From: Lumbricus rubellus
Taxonomy: Eukaryota > Annelida > Clitellata > Crassiclitellata > Lumbricidae
DNA: 64,000 nucleotides
Direction of reading: 5' to 3'
NCBI GenBank assembly: GCA_945859605.1
Contig: OX243825.1
Coordinates: 16,847,348-16,911,347 of the forward strand
A model generated the notes under the pieces. That model had not been told where the DNA came from. It saw only the letters and a list, made by a program, of their open reading frames with translations, and ran no database searches. The first letter of the stretch is position 1. Each line of letters starts with the position of its first letter. Positions 1-10,113 of this stretch are shown here, piece after piece. The translations under genes and the position numbers were made by a program.

Positions 1-398
1 GAGCTCCAAGAGCTGACGGCACCAGGCGACCAGGTGATAGTTTTTATTGCTTCAATAAACAATTGATAAAACATCTTTTACGCTCAATATATACCGGATA
101 ATGGAGCTAATTTTAAAATACCAAGAGAAAGATTACTGTCCCAATGTCAGGGTTACCTAAGTACATGTGAAAAGAAACGGTAGCCGGTTATGCAAACATG
201 TTTATAAGACAGCCTGAACTCCATAGCCTTCATCTTCTGCTGTTGAAAAGACATGCATGTCATTTGGGCTGGGAGCGCCTCTGAGTAGACTTCATGATAT
301 TTGCAAGTGATAGCGCTGACTTGCGTCAGAAGCACCTCTGAACCAGAGTGACGCTTTTTGAATTTTCGATCACAATTACAAACAACATTGGTAGCGAT
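1..398. other. CADPS intron 11, no gene seen
   Basis: No CAPS coding block or repeat family was recognised before the MITE at 399. Confidence 0.6.
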
Positions 399-742
399 CA
401 GGGTGGATCCAGGGGGGGGGGCAATCCGGCCATGGCTCCTCATTCAGAGATTTGCACAGCCCCCCCCCATTAGGTTTCAAGCTTTCAATCAACGCACAAT
501 GTGGTGGGAAATGGCGAGAGAGAGAAAAAAGTAGCACACTACTAAAAAATCACCAGCTTCCAAATAACTGGAGTTGCAACATTTTTTCAGAAATTTTTGG
601 GAGAAAGACTAAAAAAGTCATCAGATTTTTTCGCGAAACCCCCCCCCCAATTTTTTTAAAACCAAGTTTTGTATTTGTCTGCATTTCGATAATCAACATC
701 AAAAATTTAGGCCTCCCTCAAAAATTTCTGTATCCGTCCCTG
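399..742. mobile_element. hAT-type MITE, group 1 ends (344 bp)
   Basis: The ends are CAGGGTGGATCCAGG and, inverted, CTGTATCCGTCCCTG. They are flanked by an exact 8-bp duplication GTAGCGAT (391-398 and 743-750). The interior has the AAAAAAGTCATCAGATTTTT core shared with the other MITEs. It is inserted in intron 11 of CADPS, 26 bp from the exon 11 donor once the duplication is counted. Confidence 0.88.
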
Positions 743-776
743 GTAGCGATGATCGTTAAACACAGCTGATCCTCAC

Positions 777-913
777 CAGACACGTAAACTGATCGCTAAG
801 TCTGAATTCCAACGTCAACTTCTGGAGGACGTTGAATAAATCGTGATGTTCGAATTTACTTGGATTCGCCTGAACGTATTCGTCGAGACCGTGCTTTCGA
901 GCTTTGTCTGCAT
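777..913 (-). CDS. CADPS: CADPS exon 11 (after the PH domain; last exon in window)
   Basis: 137-bp exon, residues 643-688, reading DADKARKHGLDEYVQANPSK then FEHHDLFNVLQKLTLEFRLS and DQFTCL. It matches the ADRAQKHGMDEFI...LTLDHRL block of CAPS. The acceptor is TTATCCAG and the donor is CTG followed by GTGAGG, phase 0. The exon is squeezed between a SINE (945-1160) and a MITE (399-742). The next conserved block (GWFSPGQ...) is not found in bases 1-776, so the gene continues to the left of the window. Confidence 0.95.
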
Positions 914-944
914 CTGGATAATTAACCAACATCAATCTCAACAT

Positions 945-1160
945 ATTTGTTTGTTTGTTTGTATGTGCACTTGTTATAGCGCCCCTTCAAGCTCACTACT
1001 CAGAGGCGCTCCCGAATGCAGAGCAGACACTGCATCGGAGTTTCACGCTAAAGCGCTGAGCAATTGTGAGTGAAGGACTAGCCCAAGGTCCTTACGCGGC
1101 GAGGTGGATTCGAACCTCGAACCTTTCGGCTCCAAGGCAACGACGCCACTACTAATATAT
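945..1160 (-). mobile_element. SINE family A copy, 5'-shortened
   Basis: tRNA-derived SINE with the B box GGTTCGAATCC, the body motif GGACCTTGGGCTAGTCCTTC, the LINE-like tail GAGCGCCTCTGAGTAG, and a (CAAA)n end. A 10-bp duplication ATCTCAACAT (935-944, 1161-1170) flanks it. It is in the sense of CADPS and ends 21 bp before the exon 11 acceptor once the duplication is counted. Confidence 0.92.
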
Positions 1161-1171
1161 ATCTCAACATC

Positions 1172-1373
1172 ATTTGCCTGCATTGGTCCCTCCCTATGGA
1201 ATGGGCTTCCACCCATTCAGTTCGCTCTGCCATCCTCTCTGGTAGTGTATCCTCGTCTTTCTCTCGTCTAAAAACTTGCCTGTTTTCAAGGGGCTGAACG
1301 CACTGGGAGCGCTTCTGAAAGGCTCTTGTTGCGAGAAGCGCTTTATAAATGGTAAGATACAATACAATACAAT
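1172..1373 (+). mobile_element. LINE 3' end
   Basis: The frame reads PLWNGLPPIQFALPS and KLACFQGAERTGSASE. It is followed by GGGAGCGCTTCTGAAAGG, GAAGCGCTTTATAAATGG and an (AATAC)n tail. Confidence 0.78.
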
Positions 1374-1623
1374 TTAACGTACACTTTTAATTATTGTTTA
1401 TCTATTGTTATTGTTTATCTATTGTTATTGACTTGCATGTCACATCAGTATTTAAATAACAATAATGTATGCATTTATAATAAATTTAAAAAATCATAAA
1501 TATGACACTAATGCAGGTCAATGAGTCAGCCGAAAAATGTCTAAACAGACCCATTAAGACTTGGCTGGCTCATTTACAGCATGAAGTAAATGCAAAGCAA
1601 CAATAAATGCACAGTGAAAATGA

Positions 1624-1945
1624 GTTGCTATTGTATTGTATTGTATTAAAACATTTATAAAGCGCCTCTACTAGGGTGAACCGTTCAGAGGCGCTCCCAG
1701 TGCGCACTGCGCAAGACCACAAGAGAAGAAATAAGTTTTGAGGAAAGAAAATGAGGAGGGATTACCAGTTAGAAGTTGAGACCGAGTAGATGAAGACAGA
1801 GTATTCCAAAGAGATTGATGTAACATTGTAAAGGATCGAGACTGAGCCATAGCCGTTCTAGTAGGAGGAACTAAAAGATCAAATCTATTTGAAGAGCGGA
1901 GTGGACGATGTGAGAAGGCTGAAAGAGGCTATTACACTCCATAGA
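1624..1945 (-). mobile_element. LINE 3' end, inverted
   Basis: It starts at the (TTGTA)n tail and continues with TTTATAAAGCGCCTCTACTA and TCAGAGGCGCTCCCAGTGCG, the inverse of the 3' end at 6335-6440. The upstream ~250 bp are probably the degraded RT C-terminus. Confidence 0.7.
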
Positions 1946-2385
1946 CGATTGTGAGGTGGTTGGTTCAAATGGTACAAGCTCATTATTTCACTGAAAATCT
2001 TTCTCTATGGCAAGGAAACAGATCGTTGATACCCACATATTTTCTTTAACCACAGCTTCGACTGTAACTGCTCGAAACCCAGTGCATAAAAATGCATGTC
2101 AGAAAAAATTACACAACACAGTACCGTGTAGCCCCAATCTGATTATGCCCTGCCCAAAATGCTCGGAAATGTATAATGAAGCCAGGCAAAACAATGCATT
2201 AAAAAACAGCTTGGAAGAGGTATGATTGTAGTTTCATCTCGTACATAAATGACGAGTTTAATCAATAGAAATCAATACCAGGAAAGCATTAGAAAGCGGC
2301 AGATCAAACACAACCGGCGATGGTATATTAAGACTCATTTACAAGAGAACAGCAGTACATTGAGATACAGCGACACTAGCAACTG
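1946..2385. other. Intron 10, nothing recognised
   Basis: AT-rich unique-looking DNA between a LINE stub and a SINE. Confidence 0.5.
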
Positions 2386-2605
2386 TGGGGTGCGGTGTAG
2401 TGGTGGTGTCGTTGCCTTGGAGCCGGAAGGTCCGAGGTTCGAATCCACCTCGCTGCGTAAGGACCTTGGGCAAGTCCTTCACTCACAATTGCTCAGCGCT
2501 TCGGCGTGAAACTCCGATGCAGTGTCCGCTCTGCATTCTGGAGCGCCTCTGAGTAGAGAAAGCTTGAAGGGGCGCTATAACAAGAGCACATACAAACAAA
2601 CAAAC
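2386..2605 (+). mobile_element. SINE family A copy
   Basis: Complete from the tRNA-like head (A box GGTGTAGTGGTGG, B box GGTTCGAATCC) to the GGGGCGCTATAACAAG tail and (ACAA)n. It lies about 110 bp from the exon 10 donor, antisense to CADPS. Confidence 0.92.
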
Positions 2606-2715
2606 TTCATTTTCTTAGCCTCAGCTTCTGATGGTCGATGGCCAGTCCTCTCCCTTGCCGTCACAGCTTCATATCAACAGTGTACTCATTATAGACGCTT
2701 TAGCTGGTTCCTTAC

Positions 2716-2910
2716 CGCCTTGTACTTTGGACAGCTGGGTGTTGGTCATCTTCGTTGGCTGACTCGCTGGTGGTGTTGGTTTGTGAGATTGACCTGTAGC
2801 ACGATAGATTGCCTGGACCCACAGCGTTCTCTCTGATTCATCGTCGGTGGCAAACGTCACTTGATCACCCTCCTTCACGGTGTTGAAAAAGAACTTTCCA
2901 CCTTCAACTC
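2716..2910 (-). CDS. CADPS: CADPS exon 10 (end of PH domain)
   Basis: 195-bp exon, residues 578-643. It reads [20 protein letters not shown] then [20 protein letters not shown] and [12 protein letters not shown]. This includes the final PH strands and the C-terminal helix ([16 protein letters not shown]), followed by a variable linker. The acceptor is GTTGAAG before GAGTTG, with a weak polypyrimidine tract; the donor is GGCG followed by GTAAGG, phase 1. An 80-bp tandem duplication begins about 13 bp upstream of the acceptor. Confidence 0.95.
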
Positions 2911-2923
2911 CTTCAACAGCGAA

Positions 2924-3083
2924 TAACATCATGAAAAAATGACAAAGAAACAACGTTAATTCTACGCAAAAGAGAATATTATTAGATTCAATACAAACAA
3001 ATGTGACATCATGAAAAAATGACAGAGAAATAACGTTAATTCTACGCAAAAGAGAATATTATTAGATTCAATACAAACAAATG
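2924..3083. repeat. Tandem duplication (2 x 80 bp) upstream of exon 10
   Basis: CATCATGAAAAAATGACA at 2927 and again at 3007 open two nearly identical copies that end ATACAAACAAATGT. The array begins about 13 bp from the exon 10 acceptor and so contains its natural polypyrimidine/branch region. Confidence 0.93.
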
Positions 3084-3224
3084 TTGGTTTTAGCAGTAGT
3101 AGTATTTGCAGTTTAACGTCGCTGTGTGATAACAAAGACAATTAGCGACACCCTCCTCCTCTGTTCAGGCTTGAGACTGGCAAAATTTATTGCAGAAAGG
3201 CTTACGCCTAATATACATGTGAGG

Positions 3225-3355
3225 GTCACTTATTGCTATGGTAACTCCACCCCGAACACCTTTGGACTACTCTTTCGGACAACCCTTTTGACGCAACGCA
3301 GCGCTCCTGAATAAGCTGGTGCCCGCGCTTGGTTTTTTAGTAGCGCTTTAGAAGT
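3225..3355 (+). mobile_element. LINE 3' remnant
   Basis: CCTTTTGACGCAACGCAGCG, CTCCTGAATAAGC and TAGTAGCGCTTTAGAAG resemble a decayed LINE tail. The coding part is not convincing. Confidence 0.4.
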
Positions 3356-3454
3356 TTGGAGATTACGATTACAATTACAATTAATTAATACCATCATCAC
3401 AGTCATCATCATCAATTATTAAGCATTCAAACCGTAAATGGTACTACGCAGTAC

Positions 3455-3563
3455 CTTCCAGTATTTCGCAGTAGTCCACCGTGAATCCGTCGAGCTGTTG
3501 GATACCAGTGGGATCTTGCTTCCTCTCTCGATAACTGCACATAGCAAATGTGTATTGCGAAAC
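3455..3563 (-). CDS. CADPS: CADPS exon 9 (PH domain)
   Basis: 109-bp exon, residues 542-578, reading [20 protein letters not shown] then [16 protein letters not shown]. It aligns with the vertebrate [15 protein letters not shown]...LDGYTVDY block. The acceptor is TGCTGCAG; the donor is GAAG followed by GTACTG, phase 1. It was missed as an ORF because the in-frame stretch has no Met near its start. Confidence 0.95.
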
Positions 3564-3717
3564 CTGCAGCAGTAGCAGCAGCACATCACATCATTCTTCA
3601 TCTATTTATACATTTTCATGCATTTATTAAACATCACTATCTACCGACCAAACACACCAATCGCTGGCACTATGTAGGACTGCACAAAACAGGTGATTTA
3701 ATTCAATTTTAATTCTC

Positions 3718-3923
3718 CCATTAGCTATAGCATCCCTTCAAGATCTCTACTCAGAGGCGCTCCCAACTACAGCGTGGACACTGAATCAGAGTTTTTCGTG
3801 CCGAAGCTCACGAGCAGTTGCGAGTGAAGGACTTGCTCAAGGTCCCGACGTGGCGACTTCAGGCGGATTCAAACCTGGAACCCTCTGGCTTCAAGGCAAC
3901 AAACCCACCACTACGCCCCACCA
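3718..3923 (-). mobile_element. SINE family A copy, diverged subfamily
   Basis: It carries the tail (AGATCTCTACTCAGAGGCGC) and the tRNA-like head (CAGGTTTGAATCCGCC as read on the minus strand). It has the CGACTT(G/C)AGG(T/C)GG variant of the second subfamily. Confidence 0.85.
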
Positions 3924-4024
3924 CTATTCGACCGAGTACAAATAATTGGACCAGCTATTCAGCCGAACGCGAATACCGAAGTATACAAAATATGTCTACT
4001 GACAACATTCAAAATTTCAAATGT

Positions 4025-4134
4025 CAGGACTTGTTCAAGGTCAATACACAGCAACCACCTCAGAGTCCTGAGACTCGAACCTGTACTCTCCGAGTTACAA
4101 GGCGACGCTCTAACCACTCAGCTCCCTACCTAGT
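4025..4134 (-). mobile_element. tRNA-like SINE head remnant
   Basis: On the minus strand the sequence GGGAGCTGAGTGGTTAGAGC followed by GTCGCC and a B box GGTTCGAGTCT looks like a tRNA-derived promoter. It is followed by TTGACCAAGTCC-like body sequence. No intact acceptor stem, so it is not a tRNA gene. Confidence 0.6.
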
Positions 4135-4655
4135 CCCACATCATAAGGCAAAACCTCTCCGCATAATTATTTATAAAGCTCTTAGAGACAACAGTTAAAA
4201 CAAAATATAATATGCAGTTCATTCGCTCCAACCTCTTGCTAATTCCGTGAATCTTAAAATCTTAAATCAAATCAAATCAAATAATTTTATTGGTCCGTTT
4301 GTAACAGCAACAAGCACACCAAGTGAGGAACAAAAATTACACAAAGCATCTCAAGTAACACCAAGTTATTAGACATTAATCAATCGAATAACTTAATTAG
4401 TTAACGTAAATTATTCAGTCATATGGCCAAGACTGGGATAATCTCCAAAGAAGTAGGCTAGGTAAGGATTGCAAAAACCTAGTGGTTCTAGGGTTAAGTG
4501 ATACCAGTGTGGAGAATTATTAAAAAGTCGTGTACCAAACAGACTAACATCAATAATTTCAATACTTTTATTGTATTAGACAAACTAGGGAAAAAAGAAG
4601 TTACTAAATTACATTTAATACAAATGACACTAATTTGAGAAAACACGGTACCTAC

Positions 4656-4722
4656 CTGTACCAGGACATAATATCTTTTCTTCCACTTCTTCCACACATT
4701 TTTCCCTTGAGCGTAGAGGTAA
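4656..4722 (-). CDS. CADPS: CADPS exon 8 (start of PH domain)
   Basis: 67-bp exon, residues 519-541, reading YLYAQGKNVWKKWKKRYYVL then VQ. It is the first strands of the PH domain; the basic cluster KKWKKR is the region expected to contact PI(4,5)P2. The acceptor is CTTTCCAG and the donor is CAG followed by GTAGGT, phase 0. Confidence 0.96.
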
Positions 4723-4924
4723 CTGGAAAGACCAGAAAAGCAATCAGCATAATTTCAAGTACAGTAATACAGTTAGCAGCAACATGGAAAACAGTTTATA
4801 CCTGTACACAAGAATAGATAAAAATGATACAACAATGAAATACCAATGAGTGTGAGATAGTGTAAGATCTATGCATGTACGTATTATTATACATAAATTA
4901 AACTGTTTTAATCTAATCTAATCT

Positions 4925-4985
4925 AAAATAAAATTTGTAAAGCGCTTCTCACAGCAGAGCTATTCAGAAGCGCTCTCAGTTTTGT
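4925..4985 (-). mobile_element. LINE 3' tail, inverted
   Basis: AAAATTTGTAAAGCGCTTCT and TTCAGAAGCGCTCTCAG are the inverse of GAGCGCTTCTGAA...GAAGCGCTTTA. It follows an AATCT-type tail. Confidence 0.65.
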
Positions 4986-5290
4986 TTCTCTTTCTTTCAT
5001 GGCTTCAATAAAAGCTGTGCTTATGGCGGTTATGTGGTTATGGATATTACCTATCAATTCTATTATTCTATTCCATTCTATTTATGAACCTATAAAATGC
5101 CTCTCACAGAGACTTCAATTATTAAATAATCATATTATCATTATGTGGGTATTATAGTTTCAAAGCCCTCATAGTCTATGGCATGTGCTGTGTTACATTA
5201 TTACTATTATACTGACATGGTCCCACTCAGGCACATTGATGCACATCAAGAAACATAGTTGTCTCATGTCCTATTCGAAGTCTATCATCT

Positions 5291-5392
5291 GACTGGTGGT
5301 GGTGATCGTGGTTGTGGTGGTAGTGGTGGTGGTTGTGGTGGTGGTGGTAGTGGTGGTGGTGGTGGATGTGGTGGTGCCAGGTTACCATGAGT
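5291..5392. repeat. (GGT)n microsatellite
   Basis: Interrupted GGT/GTG repeats. Confidence 0.9.
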
Positions 5393-5562
5393 GGTGGTAG
5401 ACTGTTTCAGACAGATGGTCCGGCAAACAGCATGAATCCTTGATCTATATTATTATCCAGTTCTTGCGGCTGGAATGTGGAGGTCGCTGTGAGCTGGCAT
5501 GGATGAATGAAGCCAATTGTAGAATGAAGATATTGGTGTGCAGTGCATACTGGGTAATACAA

Positions 5563-5668
5563 TGAGGAAGAGGAGGAGGAGGAGAAGGAGGAGGAGGAGT
5601 AGGAAGAGGAGGAGTAGGAAGAGGAGGAGTAGGAGGAGGATTAGAAGGAGGAGGAGGAGGAGGAGGTC
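5563..5668. repeat. (GGA)n microsatellite
   Basis: Pure and interrupted GGA repeats; poly-Pro/poly-Leu frames on the minus strand are artefacts of it. A short (GGT)n tract also occurs at 5923-5957. Confidence 0.9.
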
Positions 5669-6334
5669 CAGGGCCAAATATAGGGTTGAGGAATTGTGAG
5701 GGTTGTAGGAAATTGTACCCCATCCTGTACTTTGTTAGATGGCTAATGAGAAGTCAATGTATGATACATTTGCGTATTTGCAAGCTTGCACGCATGTATG
5801 CTGCATGAATGCATATATAAATGTATGTATGCATCTGTATATATTATATGCATGTAATACATACATGTGATGCATGCATGCCTGAATATATATGCGTATA
5901 TGTATGAATGTATACTATATACCGGTGGTGGTGGTGGTATTGGTGGTGGTGGTGGTACACGCATGTATCCATGAATGACATTGAATGTGTATATTAATGC
6001 TTGTTTTTCTATGAGACATTAAAAATTTTATAAAACAATAACAATTAGAATAAGGATTCGTAATGTAATTAGCCATGCAATCCCTCACATTACGCCTACA
6101 TCAACAACTTCGATTAATTAGCATCCATCAACATTGAAGATAAAGCAAACCAAATGGCTTTCGCATCTTTTCAGTCAATTGTAAAAACATAGACCTGTCC
6201 TAGCTATGTATATCACATCAGAAGAAGAAAACATTGGACAGATGCATATATACATTAGCCACTCCATTGTTTAATAGTCCGTCCCCCATGCCCCCATTTA
6301 CTCGCTCTCAAATTCTAGATGGAATTAACCTCCA

Positions 6335-6440
6335 TCTCCTTTCCTGTGGCTGTGCGCACTGGGAGCACACCTGAACGGTTCACCCCTTCCGATCAATACA
6401 CATTTTATAAAAAAAAGTCTGAATACAATACAAGAGAATA
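6335..6440 (+). mobile_element. LINE 3' tail
   Basis: GCACTGGGAGCACACCTGAA, CGGTTCACCCCTTCCG and CATTTTATAAAAAAAAG end in GAATACAATACA. It is the same variant as 1624-1945. Confidence 0.7.
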
Positions 6441-6465
6441 AATACAAGTACAAACCTTTGCAGTG

Positions 6466-6687
6466 TACACACACTCGTATGCACACACATCCACACCCAC
6501 ACACGCATGCGCGTGCACACACACACAAACATACACACACACACATACACACACATACACGCACGCATGCACACAACACACACACACTTACACACACAAA
6601 CACACACATGCAAACACACACAGACATGCACGCACACACACACACAAACAACACGCACACAAACACACACAAACACACACACACAGT
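6466..6687. repeat. (CA)n microsatellite
   Basis: Interrupted CA dinucleotides, ending about 50 bp from the exon 7 donor. Confidence 0.93.
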
Positions 6688-6739
6688 CAACCGCTGTGCG
6701 TGTGTCTGGCAAGATAAGTTGCAGTCGCATGGTACTTAC

Positions 6740-6879
6740 CCACAATGCTTCATGTTCTGAGGTTTATCAATGCGAATGGCAATCCTTATCTTCAGATTCT
6801 TATCCGGACAATACTTCGTTGTCTGCAGTTGGTGCCACTCGGGAGCCTTCGAACTGGTCGCAGTCGGCTTTAGGATCAC
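6740..6879 (-). CDS. CADPS: CADPS exon 7 (end of C2 domain, linker)
   Basis: 140-bp exon, residues 473-519. It reads VILKPTATSSKAPEWHQLQT then TKYCPDKNLKIRIAIRIDKP and QNMKHCG. The LKI(K/R)xAxRxDKPQNMKH block is diagnostic for CAPS just ahead of the PH domain. The acceptor is TTTCGTAG and the donor is GG followed by GTAAGT, phase 2. A (CA)n tract ends about 50 bp after the donor. Confidence 0.97.
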
Positions 6880-6928
6880 CTACGAAAAGAAACAAAACAG
6901 GACATCAAAAGAACATCAAAAGACATCG

Positions 6929-7436
6929 CAGTTATTCCCAACCCGTGGCCGGTGGGCAAAAAGTGGCCCACCAGGCCTAAAAATGGCCCTTGTCTTTCAA
7001 AGAATTAACAAAAGTATATGAAAATTTGACAATTTGAACAGGATAGAAACAAAAAATCTTCGTTTAATTTTCAATCTCACACACCGCAGAATGATTACAG
7101 TACAAGTTATACGAAATACGGCCCACTATAGCACGGCACACAGGTCGGCTTTACAGCAGTGGGTTCGGTTCGGTAGCTTAACACTAATGGCCTAAGTACC
7201 GGATCACTCCATAATAATTATTTTCCATCACAAATTATTCTATTTTGACGTCTATAAATAACATCAACTATTCTTTATCTTCAATTTTGATTCAATTATA
7301 ACAATTTTATATGCTTTTCGTTAATTAACTTTTAGCCTTGTGGCCCCCTAATGTCCTTCAACTAAGAAAAAGTGGCCCTCGTGTCCTAAAACTCAGAAAA
7401 AGTGGTCCTCAAGTCAAAAAAGGTTGGGAACCACTG
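6929..7436. mobile_element. hAT-like non-autonomous element (508 bp)
   Basis: The right end TTGGGAACCACTG is the inverse of the common hAT end CAGTGGTTCCCAA; the left end CAGTTATTCCCAACC is a diverged version. Repeated AAAAAGTGGCCC motifs are subterminal on both sides. A target duplication was not recognised. It lies in CADPS intron 6, about 50 bp upstream of exon 7. Confidence 0.65.
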
Positions 7437-7474
7437 AGTTATACAAATGCCAGACTACTTTCAAGACAGGCATC

Positions 7475-7545
7475 CAATCAATCAATCAATCAATCGGTCA
7501 ATCAATCGATCTGTCAATCAATCGATCTGTCAATCAATCAATTCA
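7475..7545. repeat. (CAAT)/(CGAT) microsatellite
   Basis: ATCAATCAATCAATC with GATC interruptions. Confidence 0.88.
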
Positions 7546-7797
7546 TTTTATCGAACAAAAAGGCAACAAAATTTACAGATAGTGGAACATCAAAAAGTCA
7601 ACCCAGAAAAAGGATGCTTCCACTCTAATATCAACTGTCCCCTGCTTATACATACAGTTTCAAAATTACAAGTCAGTAAAACATGACAAGATAATGACAC
7701 AATACATAAACTTTCTACACCTTTCATAGATTGAACTACCACCGCAATAATCACTGGAGCACCATAAATACCCACGATAATTTTCAAAAGAACTTAC

Positions 7798-7909
7798 TCG
7801 ACCGAGTTCTTTATCTTCGAGACTCAGCAATCCTGAGTTTTCGGTGAACAGTTTAACCTTGACCATTGGCAGAGGGTAATTGGTTGTAAAGTCACCCTGC
7901 GTATCCCAA
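7798..7909 (-). CDS. CADPS: CADPS exon 6 (C2 domain)
   Basis: 112-bp exon, residues 435-472. It completes a split Cys codon and reads [20 protein letters not shown] then [17 protein letters not shown], the second half of the C2 domain. The acceptor is ATTCCAG before TTGGGA; the donor is CGA followed by GTAAGT, phase 0. Confidence 0.97.
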
Positions 7910-8077
7910 CTGGAATCACAAACACAACAGAAACTGTTGGCATGCTTATTTACCAATGAACCTAATACCTTTATCGACGCAGAAAAGAGGTTCATTGTCT
8001 CATAAACAATTAAAGTTAATTGTACAAGGTAGGATTAGATGTTCTGTAAGACTCTGTTCTTTCTTTAGATTAATTCC

Positions 8078-8906
8078 CTCATTCATTCATACATTCATTC
8101 ATTCATTCACTCACTCATTCATTCATTCATTCATTCATTGTTATCGTATAACTTCCTGTAGAATTAAGGACTTGTCTCATTCATTCATTCATTAACTCAC
8201 TCACTCACTCACTCACTCACTCACTCACTCACTCACGCACGCACGCACTCACTAAGTCACTCACTCATTCATTCATACATTCATTCATTCATTATTTATT
8301 TATTCATTCACTCATTCATGCATTCATGCATGCATTCATGCATTTAATCACTCCCTCACTCACTCATTCATTCATTCATTCATTCATTCATTCACTCATT
8401 CATTCACTCAATCACTCATTCATTAATTCATTCATTCATTCATTCATTCATTCATTCATTCACTCGTTCAATCACTCACTCACTCACTCACTCAATCACT
8501 CACTCACTCATTCATTCAGTCACTCATTCATACATACATACATACATACATACATACATACATACATACATACATACATACATACATACATACATACATA
8601 CATACATACATACATACATACATACATACATACATACATACATACATACATACATACATACATACATACATACATACATACATACATACATACATACATA
8701 CATACATACATACATACATACATACATACATACATACATACATACATACATACATACATACATACATACATACATACATACATGCATACAATGTCATTCA
8801 TCCATCCAACCATCCATTCACTCATTCATTCATTCACTCACTCATTCATTCACTCACTCATTCATTCATTCATTCATTCACTCATTCATTCATGCATCGA
8901 TTCATT
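8078..8906. repeat. Composite CATT/CACT/CATA microsatellite (0.83 kb)
   Basis: Outer parts are mixed (ATTC)n and (ACTC)n; 8529-8782 is pure (CATA)n of about 63 units. As period-4 repeats without stops they are open in most frames. The block lies just after the exon 5 donor. Confidence 0.95.
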
Positions 8907-8929
8907 CAGCTAAGCATTTCCATTCCTAC

Positions 8930-9051
8930 CATGGCTTGGAGGCTTCTGCCTGGTCCGTCTGGAGTTTGTCTCCACCGTCGACTTCCATCGTACAGTAGAC
9001 AATCTTATTTGGTGGAAGTGACTTCAAACCTTTCACTTCCATCACCACCAC
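8930..9051 (-). CDS. CADPS: CADPS exon 5 (C2 domain)
   Basis: 122-bp exon, residues 395-435. It reads [20 protein letters not shown] then [20 protein letters not shown], the first half of the C2 domain. In CAPS proteins this domain lacks the full Ca2+-binding aspartate set of synaptotagmin-type C2 domains and is associated with phospholipid binding and dimerisation. The acceptor is AAATCAG before GTGGTGG; the donor is CCATG followed by GTAGGA, phase 2. The acceptor region is copied in a tandem array in intron 4, and a 0.8-kb CATT/CATA microsatellite starts about 25 bp after the donor. Confidence 0.96.
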
Positions 9052-9490
9052 CTGATTTCACAACACAATAACAGATAACAATAAGAAAATAACAATAGGA
9101 AAATGAACGCAGTGTAACAAACAACAATAAACCTACTTAATCCGTAAACAATAAGTCAGTCTTAGGCCTATTCATGACAATAAGTAGTCACCACCACCTG
9201 GTTTCACAACACGATAACAAGTAACAAAAAGAAAATAGCAATAACAATAGAAAAATTAAATCAATAACAAACACAAATAAGCCTACCTAACCAGTAACAG
9301 CAGGTCAGTCTTAGGCCTATTCATGACAATAAGTAGCCACCGCCACCTGGTTTCACAACACAATAACAAATAACAATAAAAAAAAACCCAGCAATAACAA
9401 TATAAAAATGAAGGTCATAACAAAACACAAATAAGCCTACCTAACAAGTAAAACAGCAAGTCAGTCTTAGGCCTATTCATGACAATACAT
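9040..9490. repeat. Three-to-four-unit tandem array (~147 bp) including the exon 5 acceptor
   Basis: CACCTG(A/G)TTTCACAACAC occurs at about 9049, 9195 and 9344, and each unit also holds CAGTCTTAGGCCTATTCATG followed by ACAATAAGTAG. A last partial unit ends near 9490. The first copy of the motif is the real exon 5 acceptor, read on the minus strand. Confidence 0.9.
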
Positions 9491-9797
9491 GGTCCTTTTT
9501 AACAATACAATAGGTCAATGGCAAATCAACAACAACAATGGCATGTCATAAAAGAAAAACCTGCCTAATTAGCAGCATCCGACTGGTCTGATAAGTACAA
9601 ATTAGGATATATCTTCACCACCGTATCAACCGCAATTATTGCTCTGCTGCAGCTACACGACAGCAGTAAAACTGTTCAATCGAAAATAACTCTGCCTAAG
9701 CACGTAAGATCAAATCTTTCTAATCAAATAAATAATTTATTCATGGCACAAAATTAAAAGAGGCTAATGAAAAATGACTTGGAGTTGAGTCTCTAAC

Positions 9798-9893
9798 TCT
9801 GCCACTGCTTGCACTTAAGCAGCGCCAGTCCCAAGCCTGTGTAAAGGAGGAGGGTAACACTAAATATCTTTGCTATCACACAGTGTTGTTTCT
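9798..9893 (+). repeat. Dispersed repeat family D, copy 1
   Basis: GCCAGTCCCAAGCCTGTGTA then AAGGAGGAGGGTAACACTAA. Shared with 13392, 26596 and 31658. Class not recognised. Confidence 0.6.
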
Positions 9894-10113
9894 TTGTATG
9901 TGCAGTTGTGCACTTGTTATAGCGCCCCTTCAAGCTCTCTACTCAGAGGCGCTCCCGAATGCAGAGTGGACACCGCATCGGAGTTTCACACCGAAGCGTT
10001 GAGCAATTGTGAGTGAAGGACTTGCCCAAGGTCCTTACGCGGCGAGATGGATTCGAACCTCGAACCTTCCGGCTCCAAGGAAACAACGCCACCACTAGAC
10101 CACCGCGCCCCAC
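9893..10113 (-). mobile_element. SINE family A copy
   Basis: Near-complete copy ending at GTGGGGCGCGGTGG on the minus strand. It is in the sense of CADPS and about 90 bp after the exon 4 donor. Confidence 0.93.

Noticed and set aside
8326..8913. Long frames made of Ile-His-Thr-Tyr or Val-Cys-Met-Tyr repeats
   Set aside because: They are translations of (CATA)n and (CATT)n repeats, which contain no stops; the same holds for similar frames at 25963-26626, 41765-42176 and 42552-43134.
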